52,469 bases of DNA from Prevotellaceae bacterium UBA2852 (GCA_002350855.1 DEFM01000002.1:143314-195782), one strand, 5' to 3'. Shown: positions 8,691 through 18,112, counted from the stretch's first letter. Numbers and translations: made by a program. The notes: a model not told the origin generated them from the sequence alone.

Positions 8691-9473
8691 TCAAATCAAC
8701 TTCTCACTGTATGCATCGTTGATGATATTCAGAGCGTTAAGCGAACGAGGGAAACCAATCCATGGGAGCATTGCTGTTACAGCAGCAACCATTTCTTTCT
8801 TGGTAATCTTGGTGTTTTTGCAACCGATAGCATGAGTACGCAGACGATCGTCGCATCCACCCATTGCAGCCAGCATGCAGAATGTGATGAGTTCGCGATG
8901 CTGAAGATCTATACCGTTGCGAGTGTAGAACTTGCCGAAGCAATAGCCCTGCATGAAACGAACAATGTGTTCCTGCCCCTTAGGTGAGGTCTCAAGCATA
9001 TTGTCTGCATTACCCTCACCCCAGAGTGCATCAATCATCTCACCACCCTTTTCAAAGCAATCCTCTTCGGTTGTTGTTGCCTGGTCGTCAAGCGGCAGAC
9101 GGATATCGTTGTTGTCAAACACTTCGTTCATTGCAAGCAGGAAATCGATAACTCGTGAGAAACCGAGGAACGGAACTGCCTGATACACAATCTCACGGAT
9201 TTCTCGTGGCTTCACGCCTACATTAAGTGCTGCATCTACATACATGCGGAACTCTGTCAGAGCGTTGCAGCCCATTGTTGATGCGAGGATACACATCACA
9301 CGGGTCTTTTCGATAACCGGTCCGTCGGCAACCTCAAGGGTTTCGTCGAATGCAAAGTTATCAAATATCGCTGTTAGTTCAGGATCACTCTTAAGAGTGT
9401 TGACTGTGTTACGCATTGAGAAGAGCTTCTTAATAGTCTTGTGCGCACGTTCGGTAATTTTAATTTCTTTCAT
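8691..9473 (-). CDS. Carboxymuconolactone decarboxylase (CMD)-family protein, duplicated domain
   Basis: This 260-aa all-helical protein has two CMD repeats. The first, about residues 50-120, contains ILASTMGCNALTEFRMYVDAALNVGVKPREIREIVYQAVPFLGF. The second, about 185-255, contains ITFCMLAAMGGCDDRLRTHAIGCKNTKITKKEMVAAVTAMLPWIGF. Both carry the helix pattern of the family, but neither has the CxxC pair of AhpD peroxidases, so thioredoxin-like activity is unlikely. In anaerobic gut bacteria such proteins are usually unassigned, and aromatic catabolism is not implied. It has its own promoter and terminator and is divergent from glutamine synthetase. Confidence 0.85.
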   Translation of the reverse strand: MKEIKITERAHKTIKKLFSMRNTVNTLKSDPELTAIFDNFAFDETLEVADGPVIEKTRVMCILASTMGCNALTEFRMYVDAALNVGVKPREIREIVYQAVPFLGFSRVIDFLLAMNEVFDNNDIRLPLDDQATTTEEDCFEKGGEMIDALWGEGNADNMLETSPKGQEHIVRFMQGYCFGKFYTRNGIDLQHRELITFCMLAAMGGCDDRLRTHAIGCKNTKITKKEMVAAVTAMLPWIGFPRSLNALNIINDAYSEKLI

Positions 9474-9538
9474 GGAAATTATTATTGTATAGTTAGACTC
9501 CAGAATTAATATGGCGGACTCACTCCGTCATTCAATGG

Positions 9539-9570
9539 CAAATTTACACAAAAAAATTTCATAAGAGCAA
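9539..9570 (-). promoter_or_regulatory. Promoter of the CMD-like gene
   Basis: On the reverse strand TTG (9568-9570), 21 bp, TAAATTTG (9539-9546), about 65 bp upstream of the ATG. It forms a divergent pair with the glutamine synthetase -7 box 116 bp away. Confidence 0.75.
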
Positions 9571-9661
9571 TTATCTCGGTTTTTTTACATGATTTAACAT
9601 AGATTTTAATTAAAATTCAGAGTTTTTACTCTTTGAGGGTAAAAGTTCAATCAAAAAGTGT

Positions 9662-9669
9662 TACCTTTG
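9662..9669 (+). promoter_or_regulatory. -7 box of the glutamine synthetase gene
   Basis: TACCTTTG matches TAnnTTTG and lies 30 bp before the ATG at 9700. No TTG is found at 19-21 bp upstream (the nearest, at 9633-9635, is 26 bp away), which may mean the gene depends on an activator. Confidence 0.6.
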
Positions 9670-9699
9670 TCCTCGCAAATCAAATACACAGAATCCAAC

Positions 9700-11925
9700 A
9701 TGTCATCAAAATTAAGATTCAAAGTTGTTGACGATGCTTTCCGCAAACGCCCTGTTGAAGTTGAAGTACCATCAACACGTCCTTCACAATACTTCTGCAA
9801 ATTTGTTTTCGACCGCAAGAAGATGTTCAAGTACCTGCCGTTGAAAGTCTATGAGCAGATGTGCCAGGTCATTGACGAAGGTGCCCCTTTTGACATCAGC
9901 ATAGCCGACGAAGTGGCTGAAGGAATCAAGCGTTGGGCTATGGAACTCGGTGTTACTCACTACACCCACTGGTTCCAGCCTCTCACCGAGGGTACTGCTG
10001 AGAAGCACGATGGTTTCGTTGAGCACGACGGCAAAGGAGGTATGTTGGAGGCTTTTGAAGGCAAGTTGCTGGTACAGCAGGAACCTGATGCCAGCTCATT
10101 CCCCAACGGAGGTATCCGCAGCACATTCGAAGCTCGCGGCTACTCTGCATGGGATCCTACTTCGCCAGTATTCATCATCGGCGACACGCTGATGATTCCA
10201 ACCATATTTATTTCCTATACAGGAGAAGCACTCGACTACAAGGCACCTCTGAAGAAATCCCTGCGTGCCGTGGACAAAGCAGCTACAGCTGTTTGCCAAT
10301 ACTTCTATCCCGATGTAAAGAAAACTATAAGCAATCTTGGTTGGGAGCAGGAGTATTTCCTCGTCGACGATTCTCTCTACACGGCACGTCCAGACCTCAT
10401 GATGACAGGACGTACCCTCATGGGACACGATTCGGCAAAGAACCAGCAGATGGACGACCACTACTTCGGTTCAATTCCTGAACGAGTAGAGAATTTCATG
10501 CGTGACGTGGAGATTCAGGCACTTGAACTTGGTATCCCCTGCAAGACTCGCCACAACGAGGTTGCGCCAAACCAGTTTGAGCTTGCTCCTATATACGAAG
10601 AGACAAACCTTGCCATAGACCACAACATGCTCATCATGAGTCTCATGAAGCGTGTGGCAAGAAAGCACGGATTCAGATGTCTGCTCCACGAAAAACCCTT
10701 CAAGGGCGTGAACGGTAGCGGTAAGCATTGCAACTGGAGTTTGGCAACCGACACAGGTATTCTTCTCCACGCCCCAGGCAAGACGGTTATCGACAATCTG
10801 CGATTCGTAACCTTCATCGTAGAAACACTTCGTGCTGTCTACGACCACAACGGGCTGTTGAAAGCGTCAATCATAAGTGCAACCAATGCCCATCGTCTTG
10901 GAGCAAACGAAGCACCTCCTGCTATCATCTCTTCTTTCCTCGGACGCACTGTAAGCGATCTGCTTGACCATTTCGCCAACTCATACAACGACGACACTCT
11001 CACCGTTGCATCGAAGAAGGCTCTCCACCTCGACATCCCGTCGATTCCGGAGATTCTCATCGACAACACAGACCGCAACCGCACATCACCATTTGCCTTC
11101 ACAGGAAACCGATTCGAGTTCCGTGCCGTAGGAAGTGAAGCAAACCCTGCAAGTGCCATGCTTTTGCTTAATACAGCTGTGGCTGAAGCGCTTGTATCCT
11201 TCAAAGAACGTGTAGACAAGCGCATCGCTGAGATTTCAGACAATCCGGAATTCGCCAACGGTGAGCACAATCCCAAGTTCCACGCAATCATCGACATTCT
11301 GCGTGAGGATATAGCTCATATCGCTCCTATCCGCTTCGACGGCAACGGCTATAGCGACGAATGGAAGGCTGAAGCAGCACGACGCGGTCTTGACTGCGAG
11401 ACTTCCTGCCCGCTCATCTACGACCGTTATCTTGACGAAGACTCTATCCGCATGTTTGAAAGCCAGAACGTGATGACACGTCTGGAACTGGAGGCACGCA
11501 ATGAGATTAAATGGGAGACCTACACCAAGAAGATACAGATTGAAGCACGCATCTTCGGTGACCTCTGCATGAACCACATCATTCCGGTTGTCACAAAATA
11601 CCAGTCTGTACTCATTGACAACGTACACAAGTTAGGAGAAATCTTCCCTGCAGAGAAAGCAGCGAAAATATCTGCAAACAACCTTAAACTCATTGAAGAA
11701 ATCTCCGAACACGAGTCATTCATCATAGCCAACGTGTCCAAGCTTGTTGAGCAACGCAAAATTGCCAACGTGATTGAAAGTGAACGCGAGAAAGCAATCG
11801 CCTACCACGACAACGTAGCACCATTACTCGAGTCTATCAGATATCATGTTGACAAACTTGAAGAAATCGTTGACGACGAACTGTGGCCACTGCCTAAGTA
11901 CAGAGAATTACTTTTCATCAGATAG
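9700..11925 (+). CDS. glnN: Glutamine synthetase type III
   Basis: This 741-aa enzyme makes glutamine from glutamate, ammonia and ATP, the main ammonium-assimilating step. The length is that of the GSIII family, well above GSI (about 470 aa). Family motifs are visible: HNEVAPNQFELAPIYEE (glutamate and metal ligands), NGSGKHCNWSL (ATP/glutamate-binding loop) and FTGNRFEFRAVGSEANPA. The start at 9700 (MSSKLRFKVVDDAFRKRP) follows a TACCTTTG box by 30 bp. An upstream in-frame codon at 9658 lies before that box and is rejected. The GH25 gene begins 12 bp after the stop, so readthrough is likely. Confidence 0.95.
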   Translation: MSSKLRFKVVDDAFRKRPVEVEVPSTRPSQYFCKFVFDRKKMFKYLPLKVYEQMCQVIDEGAPFDISIADEVAEGIKRWAMELGVTHYTHWFQPLTEGTAEKHDGFVEHDGKGGMLEAFEGKLLVQQEPDASSFPNGGIRSTFEARGYSAWDPTSPVFIIGDTLMIPTIFISYTGEALDYKAPLKKSLRAVDKAATAVCQYFYPDVKKTISNLGWEQEYFLVDDSLYTARPDLMMTGRTLMGHDSAKNQQMDDHYFGSIPERVENFMRDVEIQALELGIPCKTRHNEVAPNQFELAPIYEETNLAIDHNMLIMSLMKRVARKHGFRCLLHEKPFKGVNGSGKHCNWSLATDTGILLHAPGKTVIDNLRFVTFIVETLRAVYDHNGLLKASIISATNAHRLGANEAPPAIISSFLGRTVSDLLDHFANSYNDDTLTVASKKALHLDIPSIPEILIDNTDRNRTSPFAFTGNRFEFRAVGSEANPASAMLLLNTAVAEALVSFKERVDKRIAEISDNPEFANGEHNPKFHAIIDILREDIAHIAPIRFDGNGYSDEWKAEAARRGLDCETSCPLIYDRYLDEDSIRMFESQNVMTRLELEARNEIKWETYTKKIQIEARIFGDLCMNHIIPVVTKYQSVLIDNVHKLGEIFPAEKAAKISANNLKLIEEISEHESFIIANVSKLVEQRKIANVIESEREKAIAYHDNVAPLLESIRYHVDKLEEIVDDELWPLPKYRELLFIR

Positions 11926-11937
11926 CACACTAGAATC

Positions 11938-12792
11938 ATGCAAACAACGTCCAAACATACATTCTACAGATTCCTAACAGCCGCATTGCTTTTATTAGTA
12001 ATGTGCATGGTGTGTGTGCAGCCTGTTGATGCAAAAAAGAAGAAATCAAAATACGATCTCAAGCGTGAGCATCCAAGCTACCTGCCTCTGATCGAGCCAG
12101 ACCCCATCACCCGCAAGGCTGCTCCCGACAATCATCCCAAAGCTCTTCAGAAACCCGATCTTGCAGGCATTGGACATGGAGCTGTAGGCAATCCCCTCCA
12201 CGGCATAGATGTCAGTCACTACCAAGGACGAATCAACTGGCAGGAAGTTGCGCGTGACCCTCAGGTAGGTTATGTTTACATGAAAATGACCGAGGGATCA
12301 AACATGGTTGACAACACCTACGAATACAACAATCGTGAGGCACGCCGTGCAGGACTCAAGGTCGGTGTTTACCATTTCTTCAGAGCCAACACTACGGCTG
12401 AGGCGCAGTTTGCCAACTTCATGAGTGTGTTCAAGAAGCAGAACCAAGACCTCATCCCAATCGTCGATGTTGAACTCTCGAACGGAGTCAGCGACGGAGT
12501 ATTTGTCAGTCGTCTTGAGAAGTTGCTTGAACTCATCACAAAGGAAATCGGAAAGAAGCCGATGATTTATACAGGCAAGCACTATTACAAGAAATACTGC
12601 GCCTACAACTCCAAACTTCGAAGCTATCCCTACATGATTGCCAGCTATACATTCACACCGCCCACATTGGAACGTGGCGACGAATATATGATGTGGCAGT
12701 TCACCAGTCAGGGTACCGTTCGCGGCATCAAGGGAGATGTGGACAGGAGCAAGTTCATGGGACGTCACACCATACATGAAATCATGTTCTAA
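11938..12792 (+). CDS. Secreted GH25 lysozyme (N-acetylmuramidase)
   Basis: The product is 284 aa with an N-terminal signal sequence (YRFLTAALLLLVMCMVCVQPVDA). The GH25 barrel spans about residues 85-280. It has GIDVSHYQGRINW (Asp91), YMKMTEGSNMVD (Glu119) and PIVDVEL (Asp177 and Glu179), the acidic residues of the family active site. Such enzymes cleave the MurNAc-GlcNAc bond of peptidoglycan, and action on self wall or on competitors are both possible. The 12-bp gap to glutamine synthetase suggests cotranscription, but the functions are unrelated. Confidence 0.9.
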   Translation: MQTTSKHTFYRFLTAALLLLVMCMVCVQPVDAKKKKSKYDLKREHPSYLPLIEPDPITRKAAPDNHPKALQKPDLAGIGHGAVGNPLHGIDVSHYQGRINWQEVARDPQVGYVYMKMTEGSNMVDNTYEYNNREARRAGLKVGVYHFFRANTTAEAQFANFMSVFKKQNQDLIPIVDVELSNGVSDGVFVSRLEKLLELITKEIGKKPMIYTGKHYYKKYCAYNSKLRSYPYMIASYTFTPPTLERGDEYMMWQFTSQGTVRGIKGDVDRSKFMGRHTIHEIMF

Positions 12793-12878
12793 TACCTAAA
12801 GTATCACTTTTAATAAAAGACGGTAAAAATCTGAGTATAAACAACATAACAATATGTCAATTAAAACAACAACAGATT

Positions 12879-13775
12879 ATGAAAGCATTTGTATTCCCCG
12901 GACAGGGTGCCCAGTTCTCAGGCATGGGTAAAGACCTTTATGAGAGCAGCGCGTTAGCAAAGGAAATGTTTGACAAGGCAAATGAAATCCTTGGTTTTGA
13001 AATCACAAAAATAATGTTTGAAGGCACAGACGAGGAACTTCGTCAGACAAAGGTTACTCAGCCAGCAGTATTCCTCCACTCTGTTATCTCAGCACTCTGC
13101 ATGGGTGACGCTTTCAAGCCTGAAATGACAGCAGGTCATTCTCTTGGTGAATTCTCAGCTCTCGTTGCAGCAGGAGCACTCTCATTTGAAGATGGTCTTA
13201 AACTGGTTAGCCAGCGTGCACAAGCCATGCAGAAAGCATGCGAGGCAGCACCTTCAACAATGGCTGCAATCATCGGTCTTTCAGACGAGGACGTAGAGAA
13301 GATCTGTGCTGAAGTATCAACTCCAGGCAACATCGTTGTTCCAGCAAACTACAACAACCCAGGTCAGCTGGTTATCTCTGGAAACATCGACGCAGTCAAC
13401 GCAGCTTGCGAGAAGATGAAGGAAGCCGGTGCCAAGCGTGCTCTTCCTCTGAAGGTAGGCGGTGCATTCCACTCACCACTCATGCAGCCAGCTAAGGACG
13501 AACTCCAGGCAGCAATCGAGGCTACCGAGTTCCACACTCCAAAGTGCCCTGTTTACCAGAATGTAGACGCCAAGGCTCACACCGACGCAGCAGAAATCAA
13601 GCAGAACCTCATCGCTCAGCTTACCGCACCAGTACGCTGGACTTACGAAGTTCAGAACATGATTGCTGACGGAGCAACAGACTTCACAGAATGTGGCCCA
13701 GGCAAGGCTTTGCAGGGAATGATTGCAAAAATTGCCAAAGGCAACGAAGCTGTGACTTTCCACGGAATTGAATAA
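12879..13775 (+). CDS. fabD: Malonyl-CoA:ACP transacylase
   Basis: This 298-aa cytosolic enzyme loads malonyl groups onto acyl carrier protein for fatty acid synthesis. Visible are PGQGAQ at the N-terminus, the nucleophile elbow GHSLGE (Ser88) and the catalytic histidine in GGAFHSPLM (His198). The length is typical. Other fab genes are not adjacent. I see no TAnnTTTG box in the 86-bp upstream gap. A long hairpin at 13803-13848 follows. Confidence 0.95.
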   Translation: MKAFVFPGQGAQFSGMGKDLYESSALAKEMFDKANEILGFEITKIMFEGTDEELRQTKVTQPAVFLHSVISALCMGDAFKPEMTAGHSLGEFSALVAAGALSFEDGLKLVSQRAQAMQKACEAAPSTMAAIIGLSDEDVEKICAEVSTPGNIVVPANYNNPGQLVISGNIDAVNAACEKMKEAGAKRALPLKVGGAFHSPLMQPAKDELQAAIEATEFHTPKCPVYQNVDAKAHTDAAEIKQNLIAQLTAPVRWTYEVQNMIADGATDFTECGPGKALQGMIAKIAKGNEAVTFHGIE

Positions 13776-13802
13776 TCATATTCCTACCCTCTCCTTACAC
13801 CA

Positions 13803-13848
13803 TCTCATAAGTCTTATAATCACACATTAGATTATTGGACTTATGAGA
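13803..13848 (+). terminator. Long hairpin downstream of fabD
   Basis: The outer arms TCTCATAAGTC (13803-13813) and GACTTATGAGA (13838-13848) are an 11-bp perfect stem. After a 2x2 internal loop, ATAATC and GATTAT add 6 bp closing an 8-nt loop. No immediate U-run follows, so it may terminate weakly or protect the fabD 3' end. Confidence 0.65.
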
Positions 13849-13894
13849 GTTGTAGGGATTTATCATTTTTAACCACCACTTCATTCTCAACGGC

Positions 13895-15658
13895 ATGAAA
13901 CTACGAATAATACTATGCTACATCCTGTTTGCATCGTCCATCATGTCGAATGCACAAACAAGAAGTATGAAAGAAAGACCTATTATTTACCAAGTATTCA
14001 CACGTCTTTTCGGAGCAAACTCATCACATTGTGTAGCCAACGGCAATTCCACCCAGAACGGAGTCGGCAAGATGGCAGACTTTACACAGAAAGCCCTCGA
14101 GCAAATCAAGGATCTTGGTTGCACACACATTTGGTACACCGGCATCATCGAACATGCCACACAAACCGACTATACCGAATTCGGAATAGCCAAAGACCAC
14201 CCTGCGGTAGTGAAAGGACTGGCAGGAAGTCCCTATGCCATTAAGGACTACTATGACATCAACCCCGATCTTGCCACCAAAGTACCGTTGAGGATGAAGG
14301 AGTTTGAAGCCCTCGTGCGCAGAACCCACAAGGCAGGTTTGAAAATGATAATCGATTTCGTTCCCAATCATGTTTCACGTCAGTACGGGAGCGATTCCAA
14401 GCCTGCAGGAGTGAAAGACCTGGGCGAAGGCGACAACAACAAAGTCGACTTCGATGCCAACAACAATTTCTATTACATCCCGGGGCAGCAGTTCTCTCCT
14501 AAGTTCTCACTCAACGACTCCAAAGGCAGCGCCTATATCGAGATGCCAGCTAAGGCAACCGGTAACGACTGTTTCAATGCCTATCCGGAAAGGAACGACT
14601 GGTACGAGACAGTCAAGCTCAACTATGGAGTTGACTACACCCATGGACGTACATGCCATTTCGACCCTGTCCCCGACACATGGACCAAGATGCGCGACAT
14701 CCTCCTCTTCTGGGCAGGAAAAGGCGTAGACGGATTCCGCTGCGATATGGCAGAGATGGTTCCGTGCGAGTTCTGGGGCTGGGTTATTCCACAAATCAAG
14801 GCAGAGCATCCCGACATCAACTTCATTGCTGAAGTATATAATCCAAACGAATACCGTAACTACATCCACAACGGACATTTCGACTATCTCTACGACAAGG
14901 TCGGTCTGTACGACACCCTGCGCACCGTAGTCAACGGCAATAGTGCGTCAGCCATCACCCAGTGCTGGCAGAGCGTTGACGACATACAGCCACACATGCT
15001 CAATTTCCTTGAAAACCACGATGAGCAACGCATCGCATCCCCATTCTTCGCAGGTTCAGCCAAGAAGGGACGTCCAGCCCTGCTGGTGTCAGCTCTAATG
15101 CGCAGTAATCCGTTTATGGTTTACTTTGGTCAGGAGCTTGGTGAACCTGCTGCCGATTCAGAGGGATTCAGCGGAGCAGATGGCAGAACTACCATTTTCG
15201 ACTACTGGACTGTGCCCACCATCAGCCGCTGGCGCAACGGAGGCAAGTTCGACGGCAGGCGCATGAGTGAAGACGAAAAGGAATTGCAGGCATTCTACCG
15301 CACTGTCCTTACCCTTTGCAACAAGGAGAAAGCTCTGCGTGAAGGAGAATTCTTTGATATCATGTACGCCAACTACGACAATGCGATGATGAATACCCAT
15401 CGCCAGTATGCATTCCTCCGCAAGAGCGGCAAAGACCTTATTCTCGTAGTTGCGAACTTCGATGAGCGAGGTGCACACACATCAATCAAGATACCAGCCC
15501 ACGCCTTCGACTACCTGAAGATGCCCCAGTCAGCCAATGCCCGTCCCGCCGTGGATTTGCTCACAGGCGAAAAAGAGAATATAACTCTCAACGAGAACAC
15601 CACAATCGACATCACCATCCCCGCCCTCAACGGCAAGGTAATAAAAATCCGGCTTTAA
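13895..15658 (+). CDS. Secreted GH13 alpha-amylase-family enzyme
   Basis: The product is 587 aa with signal peptide ending SIMSNAQ, so it is periplasmic or surface-exposed. GH13 conserved regions are in order: DFVPNHV (region I), DGFRCDMAE (Asp284 nucleophile), FIAEVYNP (Glu313 acid/base) and FLENHDEQR (Asp376 transition-state stabiliser). A C-terminal beta domain follows. The family hydrolyses or transfers alpha-glucans. Exact specificity (amylase, maltogenic or transglycosylase) cannot be told here. It abuts the next gene, with no bases between stop and ATG. No SusC/D pair is nearby. Confidence 0.9.
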   Translation: MKLRIILCYILFASSIMSNAQTRSMKERPIIYQVFTRLFGANSSHCVANGNSTQNGVGKMADFTQKALEQIKDLGCTHIWYTGIIEHATQTDYTEFGIAKDHPAVVKGLAGSPYAIKDYYDINPDLATKVPLRMKEFEALVRRTHKAGLKMIIDFVPNHVSRQYGSDSKPAGVKDLGEGDNNKVDFDANNNFYYIPGQQFSPKFSLNDSKGSAYIEMPAKATGNDCFNAYPERNDWYETVKLNYGVDYTHGRTCHFDPVPDTWTKMRDILLFWAGKGVDGFRCDMAEMVPCEFWGWVIPQIKAEHPDINFIAEVYNPNEYRNYIHNGHFDYLYDKVGLYDTLRTVVNGNSASAITQCWQSVDDIQPHMLNFLENHDEQRIASPFFAGSAKKGRPALLVSALMRSNPFMVYFGQELGEPAADSEGFSGADGRTTIFDYWTVPTISRWRNGGKFDGRRMSEDEKELQAFYRTVLTLCNKEKALREGEFFDIMYANYDNAMMNTHRQYAFLRKSGKDLILVVANFDERGAHTSIKIPAHAFDYLKMPQSANARPAVDLLTGEKENITLNENTTIDITIPALNGKVIKIRL

Positions 15659-16900
15659 ATGGCACTCAACTATATTTGGATAGGACTTTTCGTCATTGGC
15701 GTTATTGTAGGACTAGCCCGTCTGATATTCATGGGCGATACCGAAGCACTTCCGTCTATGATGGACTCAACGTTCGAGATGTCGAAGACAGCCTTTGAAA
15801 TCACTCTCGGACTGACAGGAACGCTCACCCTGTGGATGGGACTCCTGAAAATCGGTGAAGACAGCGGACTGGTAAACAAACTGGCAAAATTCCTAAGCCC
15901 AGTCCTCACCAAGCTGTTTCCTGAGATCCCCAAGGGACATCCGGCACTTGGCAGTATCTTCATGAACGTCTCTGCCAACATGCTTGGACTCGACAACGCA
16001 GCAACCCCAGTGGGTCTCAAGGCCATGCAGGAACTGCAGTCCATCAACCCCAAGAAGGACACAGCCAGCAACTCCATGATTATGTTCTTGGTGCTCAACA
16101 CGTCTGGATTGACCATCATCCCCGTCAGCATCATGAACTATCGTGCACAGTTCAATGCAGCCGACCCCACCGACGTGTTCATACCCCTGCTTCTCACCAC
16201 CATGTGCTCAACTATGGTCGGACTGTTGGCAGTCAGCATCTACCAGCGCATCAACCTCTTCCGCAAGGCGTTCCTTGTGATGTTCGCGGGCATTCTGGCA
16301 CTCGTTGCAGCACTCTTCTGGACCATCTACGGCATGAGTAGCGAAGACGTCAAGAACTTCTGCCGCATACTCACAGCGTGTCTCCTCCTTGGAGCAATCA
16401 TGATATTCATACTACATGGCTGGAGGAAGAAACTCAATGTCTATGATTCCTTCATCAACGGAGCCAAGGGCGGATTCAACGTTGCCGTAAGCATCATCCC
16501 CTACTGCGTAGCCATCCTCGTGGCCATTGGAGTGTTCAAGGAATCAGGAGCCTTGCAGCTGCTTCAGGACGGAGTTGTTAATCTCGTTAGCGCCTGTGGA
16601 GTCAATTCAGACTTCGTTGACGCCCTTCCTGTAGCCATCCTCAAGCCACTCAACGGAGGAGGAGCACGAGGCATGATGCTCAACATATTCGGAACCGAAG
16701 GCTTAGGTCCGGATTCGTTCGTCGGCCATCTGGCAAGCGTACTTCAAGGCAGTACCGACACCACCTTCTACATCCTCGCCATCTATTTCGGTAGCGTTGG
16801 AATCAAGAAATACCGCTATTCCGTGGCTTGCGGTCTGCTGGCCGATGCAGCCGGCATCATAGCCGCCATCCTCTTCAGCTATTTCTTCTTCTACGAATAG
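15659..16900 (+). CDS. Nucleoside-recognition-domain membrane protein (SpmA/SpmB-like fusion)
   Basis: This 413-aa polytopic membrane protein has the length and halves of fused SpmA and SpmB. The first half holds TLGLTGTLTLWMGLLKIGEDSGLVNKLAKF and SANMLGLDNAATPVGLKAM, typical of SpmA-type domains. The second holds YDSFINGAKGGFNVAVSIIPY and LKPLNGGGARGMM, typical of the SpmB-type half. Bacillus homologues act in spore core dehydration. In non-sporulating Bacteroidota the role is unknown and transport of a small solute is only inferred. It starts directly after the GH13 stop codon, so the two are almost surely in one operon. Confidence 0.85.
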   Translation: MALNYIWIGLFVIGVIVGLARLIFMGDTEALPSMMDSTFEMSKTAFEITLGLTGTLTLWMGLLKIGEDSGLVNKLAKFLSPVLTKLFPEIPKGHPALGSIFMNVSANMLGLDNAATPVGLKAMQELQSINPKKDTASNSMIMFLVLNTSGLTIIPVSIMNYRAQFNAADPTDVFIPLLLTTMCSTMVGLLAVSIYQRINLFRKAFLVMFAGILALVAALFWTIYGMSSEDVKNFCRILTACLLLGAIMIFILHGWRKKLNVYDSFINGAKGGFNVAVSIIPYCVAILVAIGVFKESGALQLLQDGVVNLVSACGVNSDFVDALPVAILKPLNGGGARGMMLNIFGTEGLGPDSFVGHLASVLQGSTDTTFYILAIYFGSVGIKKYRYSVACGLLADAAGIIAAILFSYFFFYE

Positions 16901-16934
16901 AATGAAAGTAATCTTCACACTAAAAGCTCTCGAT

Positions 16935-17639
16935 ATGAAAAAACTGCTCTTATTATTCTTCACTCTTCACTCTTCACTCTTCACTCTCCAAGCTCAGACC
17001 AGCAACGACGATGCTGACATGCGATATGTAACCGTAGGCAAGAAAACCTACCATGTCTATAACTACAACGATTCCATTCGAGTATATAAGAAGTCGGGAG
17101 TACAGCGTCAGAACTGTTTCTTTGTCATTTCAAAACGCGAGTATCGTCTCTATGTCTACGAGAAAGTGGCAAACGACACCGTTCTTGTAGCTCACTACCC
17201 CGTATGCTACGGCAAGAACGCTGGAAACAAGACCAAGCGAGGCGACATGAGCACACCGGAGAGCACATTGAAGAAGCCTTTTACAATAAGTCAGATACAA
17301 GATGCATCCACTTGGACACATGACTTCAAGGACGGCCGAGGCAATATGCTGTCCTACGGAGCGTGGTTCATGCGTCTGTCCACCCCACCCCACACAGGCA
17401 TCGGCATTCATGGCAGCACCAACAATGAGCCATCCGTTCCAGGTCGTGACAGCGAGGGCTGCATACGTCTTCGGGATACCGACATCATCCATCTGAAGAC
17501 CAACTATGCTCAGGTAGGTACCAAGATCATCATCAAGAGCATCAAGCAAGGCAAACTGCCGTTCGAGCAACGAGCTGAACGTGCCTTAGGCACTCGCTAC
17601 AAGCATCCTGTTAAGGGATATATATTGCCAAAGAAATAA
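16935..17639 (+). CDS. Secreted L,D-transpeptidase (YkuD domain)
   Basis: The product is 234 aa with signal peptide MKKLLLLFFTLHSSLFTLQAQ. The YkuD catalytic core is GIGIHGSTNNEPSVPGRDSEGCIRL, with His159 and Cys176 as the expected pair. Such enzymes form 3-3 peptidoglycan cross-links or anchor proteins to the wall. The start at 16935 gives a clean signal peptide. An in-frame ATG at 16902, one base after the previous stop, would add 11 residues and cannot be excluded. Oddly, four TTCACTC heptamers (16959-16986) form part of the signal-peptide codons. The gene ends at a bidirectional terminator shared with the convergent DUF1573 gene. Confidence 0.88.
   Translation: MKKLLLLFFTLHSSLFTLQAQTSNDDADMRYVTVGKKTYHVYNYNDSIRVYKKSGVQRQNCFFVISKREYRLYVYEKVANDTVLVAHYPVCYGKNAGNKTKRGDMSTPESTLKKPFTISQIQDASTWTHDFKDGRGNMLSYGAWFMRLSTPPHTGIGIHGSTNNEPSVPGRDSEGCIRLRDTDIIHLKTNYAQVGTKIIIKSIKQGKLPFEQRAERALGTRYKHPVKGYILPKK
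16959..16986 (+). repeat. Four tandem TTCACTC heptamers inside the signal-peptide codons
   Basis: There are four exact consecutive copies of TTCACTC, the unit seen in front of nspC, lpxK and the EamA gene. Here the array is translated, giving FTLHSSLFTL. Because 7 is not a multiple of 3, gain or loss of one unit would shift the frame. Confidence 0.95.
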
Positions 17640-17649
17640 CAGCAACATA

Positions 17650-17681
17650 AAATCGCACAGGCAATTAAGTCTGTGCGATTT
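17650..17681. terminator. Bidirectional terminator between convergent genes
   Basis: The arms AAATCGCACAG (17650-17660) and CTGTGCGATTT (17671-17681) are perfectly complementary with a 10-nt loop. U-rich sequence follows on both strands (TTTCTGT on plus, TTTTATGTT on minus). It lies between the L,D-transpeptidase (+) and DUF1573 (-) genes. Confidence 0.85.
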
Positions 17682-17707
17682 CTGTATAATAGCTTTTTCC
17701 TTAGTGA

Positions 17708-18112
17708 TTAGTCCGAGGTTGCGGTTGCAGACATTTTTCCTGTGATGAAGAGGCGCATATAGTCGTCCTTGCAGTTAGAATAGATCTGGATGGCTTTCTT
17801 GAATCTGCCCGGCATCTTACCTCTTCCGTCGTAAGTGACGGTGATCTGCCCTACCCCTCCTGGAGAGATAAAGTCCTTGGGGTAATCTGCCACCGTGCAT
17901 CCGCATGAGGTATGTACGTAGTTAATCATGAGTTTTGCCTTGCCCACATTGCGAAAGGTGAAGGTGCACTTGCGCACTGCGTTATCGGTTGAGAATGTGC
18001 CCAGATCTATGGTTGTCTGTTCAAACTTAATTATAGGGTATTTCTTTTTTGCGCTAACACCAATTGCCGCAACAAGTGCGATAAGAAGGAGTAAAAATCT
18101 TAATTTGTTCAT
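17708..18112 (-). CDS. Secreted DUF1573-family protein
   Basis: The product is 134 aa with signal peptide MNKLRFLLLLIALVAAIGVSA. The mature part is a single Ig-like beta domain with the DUF1573 hallmarks IDLGTF, FTFRNVGKAKLMI and the motif HTSCGCTVADYPK, followed by GGVGQITVTYDGRGKMPGRFKKAIQIYSN. The function is unknown. The family is very common in Bacteroidota envelopes. The start at 18112 is chosen because an earlier in-frame ATG at 18148 lies within the -7 box (18146-18153). It is divergent from yidC. Confidence 0.9.
   Translation of the reverse strand: MNKLRFLLLLIALVAAIGVSAKKKYPIIKFEQTTIDLGTFSTDNAVRKCTFTFRNVGKAKLMINYVHTSCGCTVADYPKDFISPGGVGQITVTYDGRGKMPGRFKKAIQIYSNCKDDYMRLFITGKMSATATSD

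Noticed and set aside
8691..9473. Alkylhydroperoxidase AhpD function for the CMD-like gene
   Set aside because: The CxxC redox pair of AhpD is missing in both domains.
13136..13763. Minus-strand frames across fabD
   Set aside because: They are shadows of fabD, whose motifs and length are complete.
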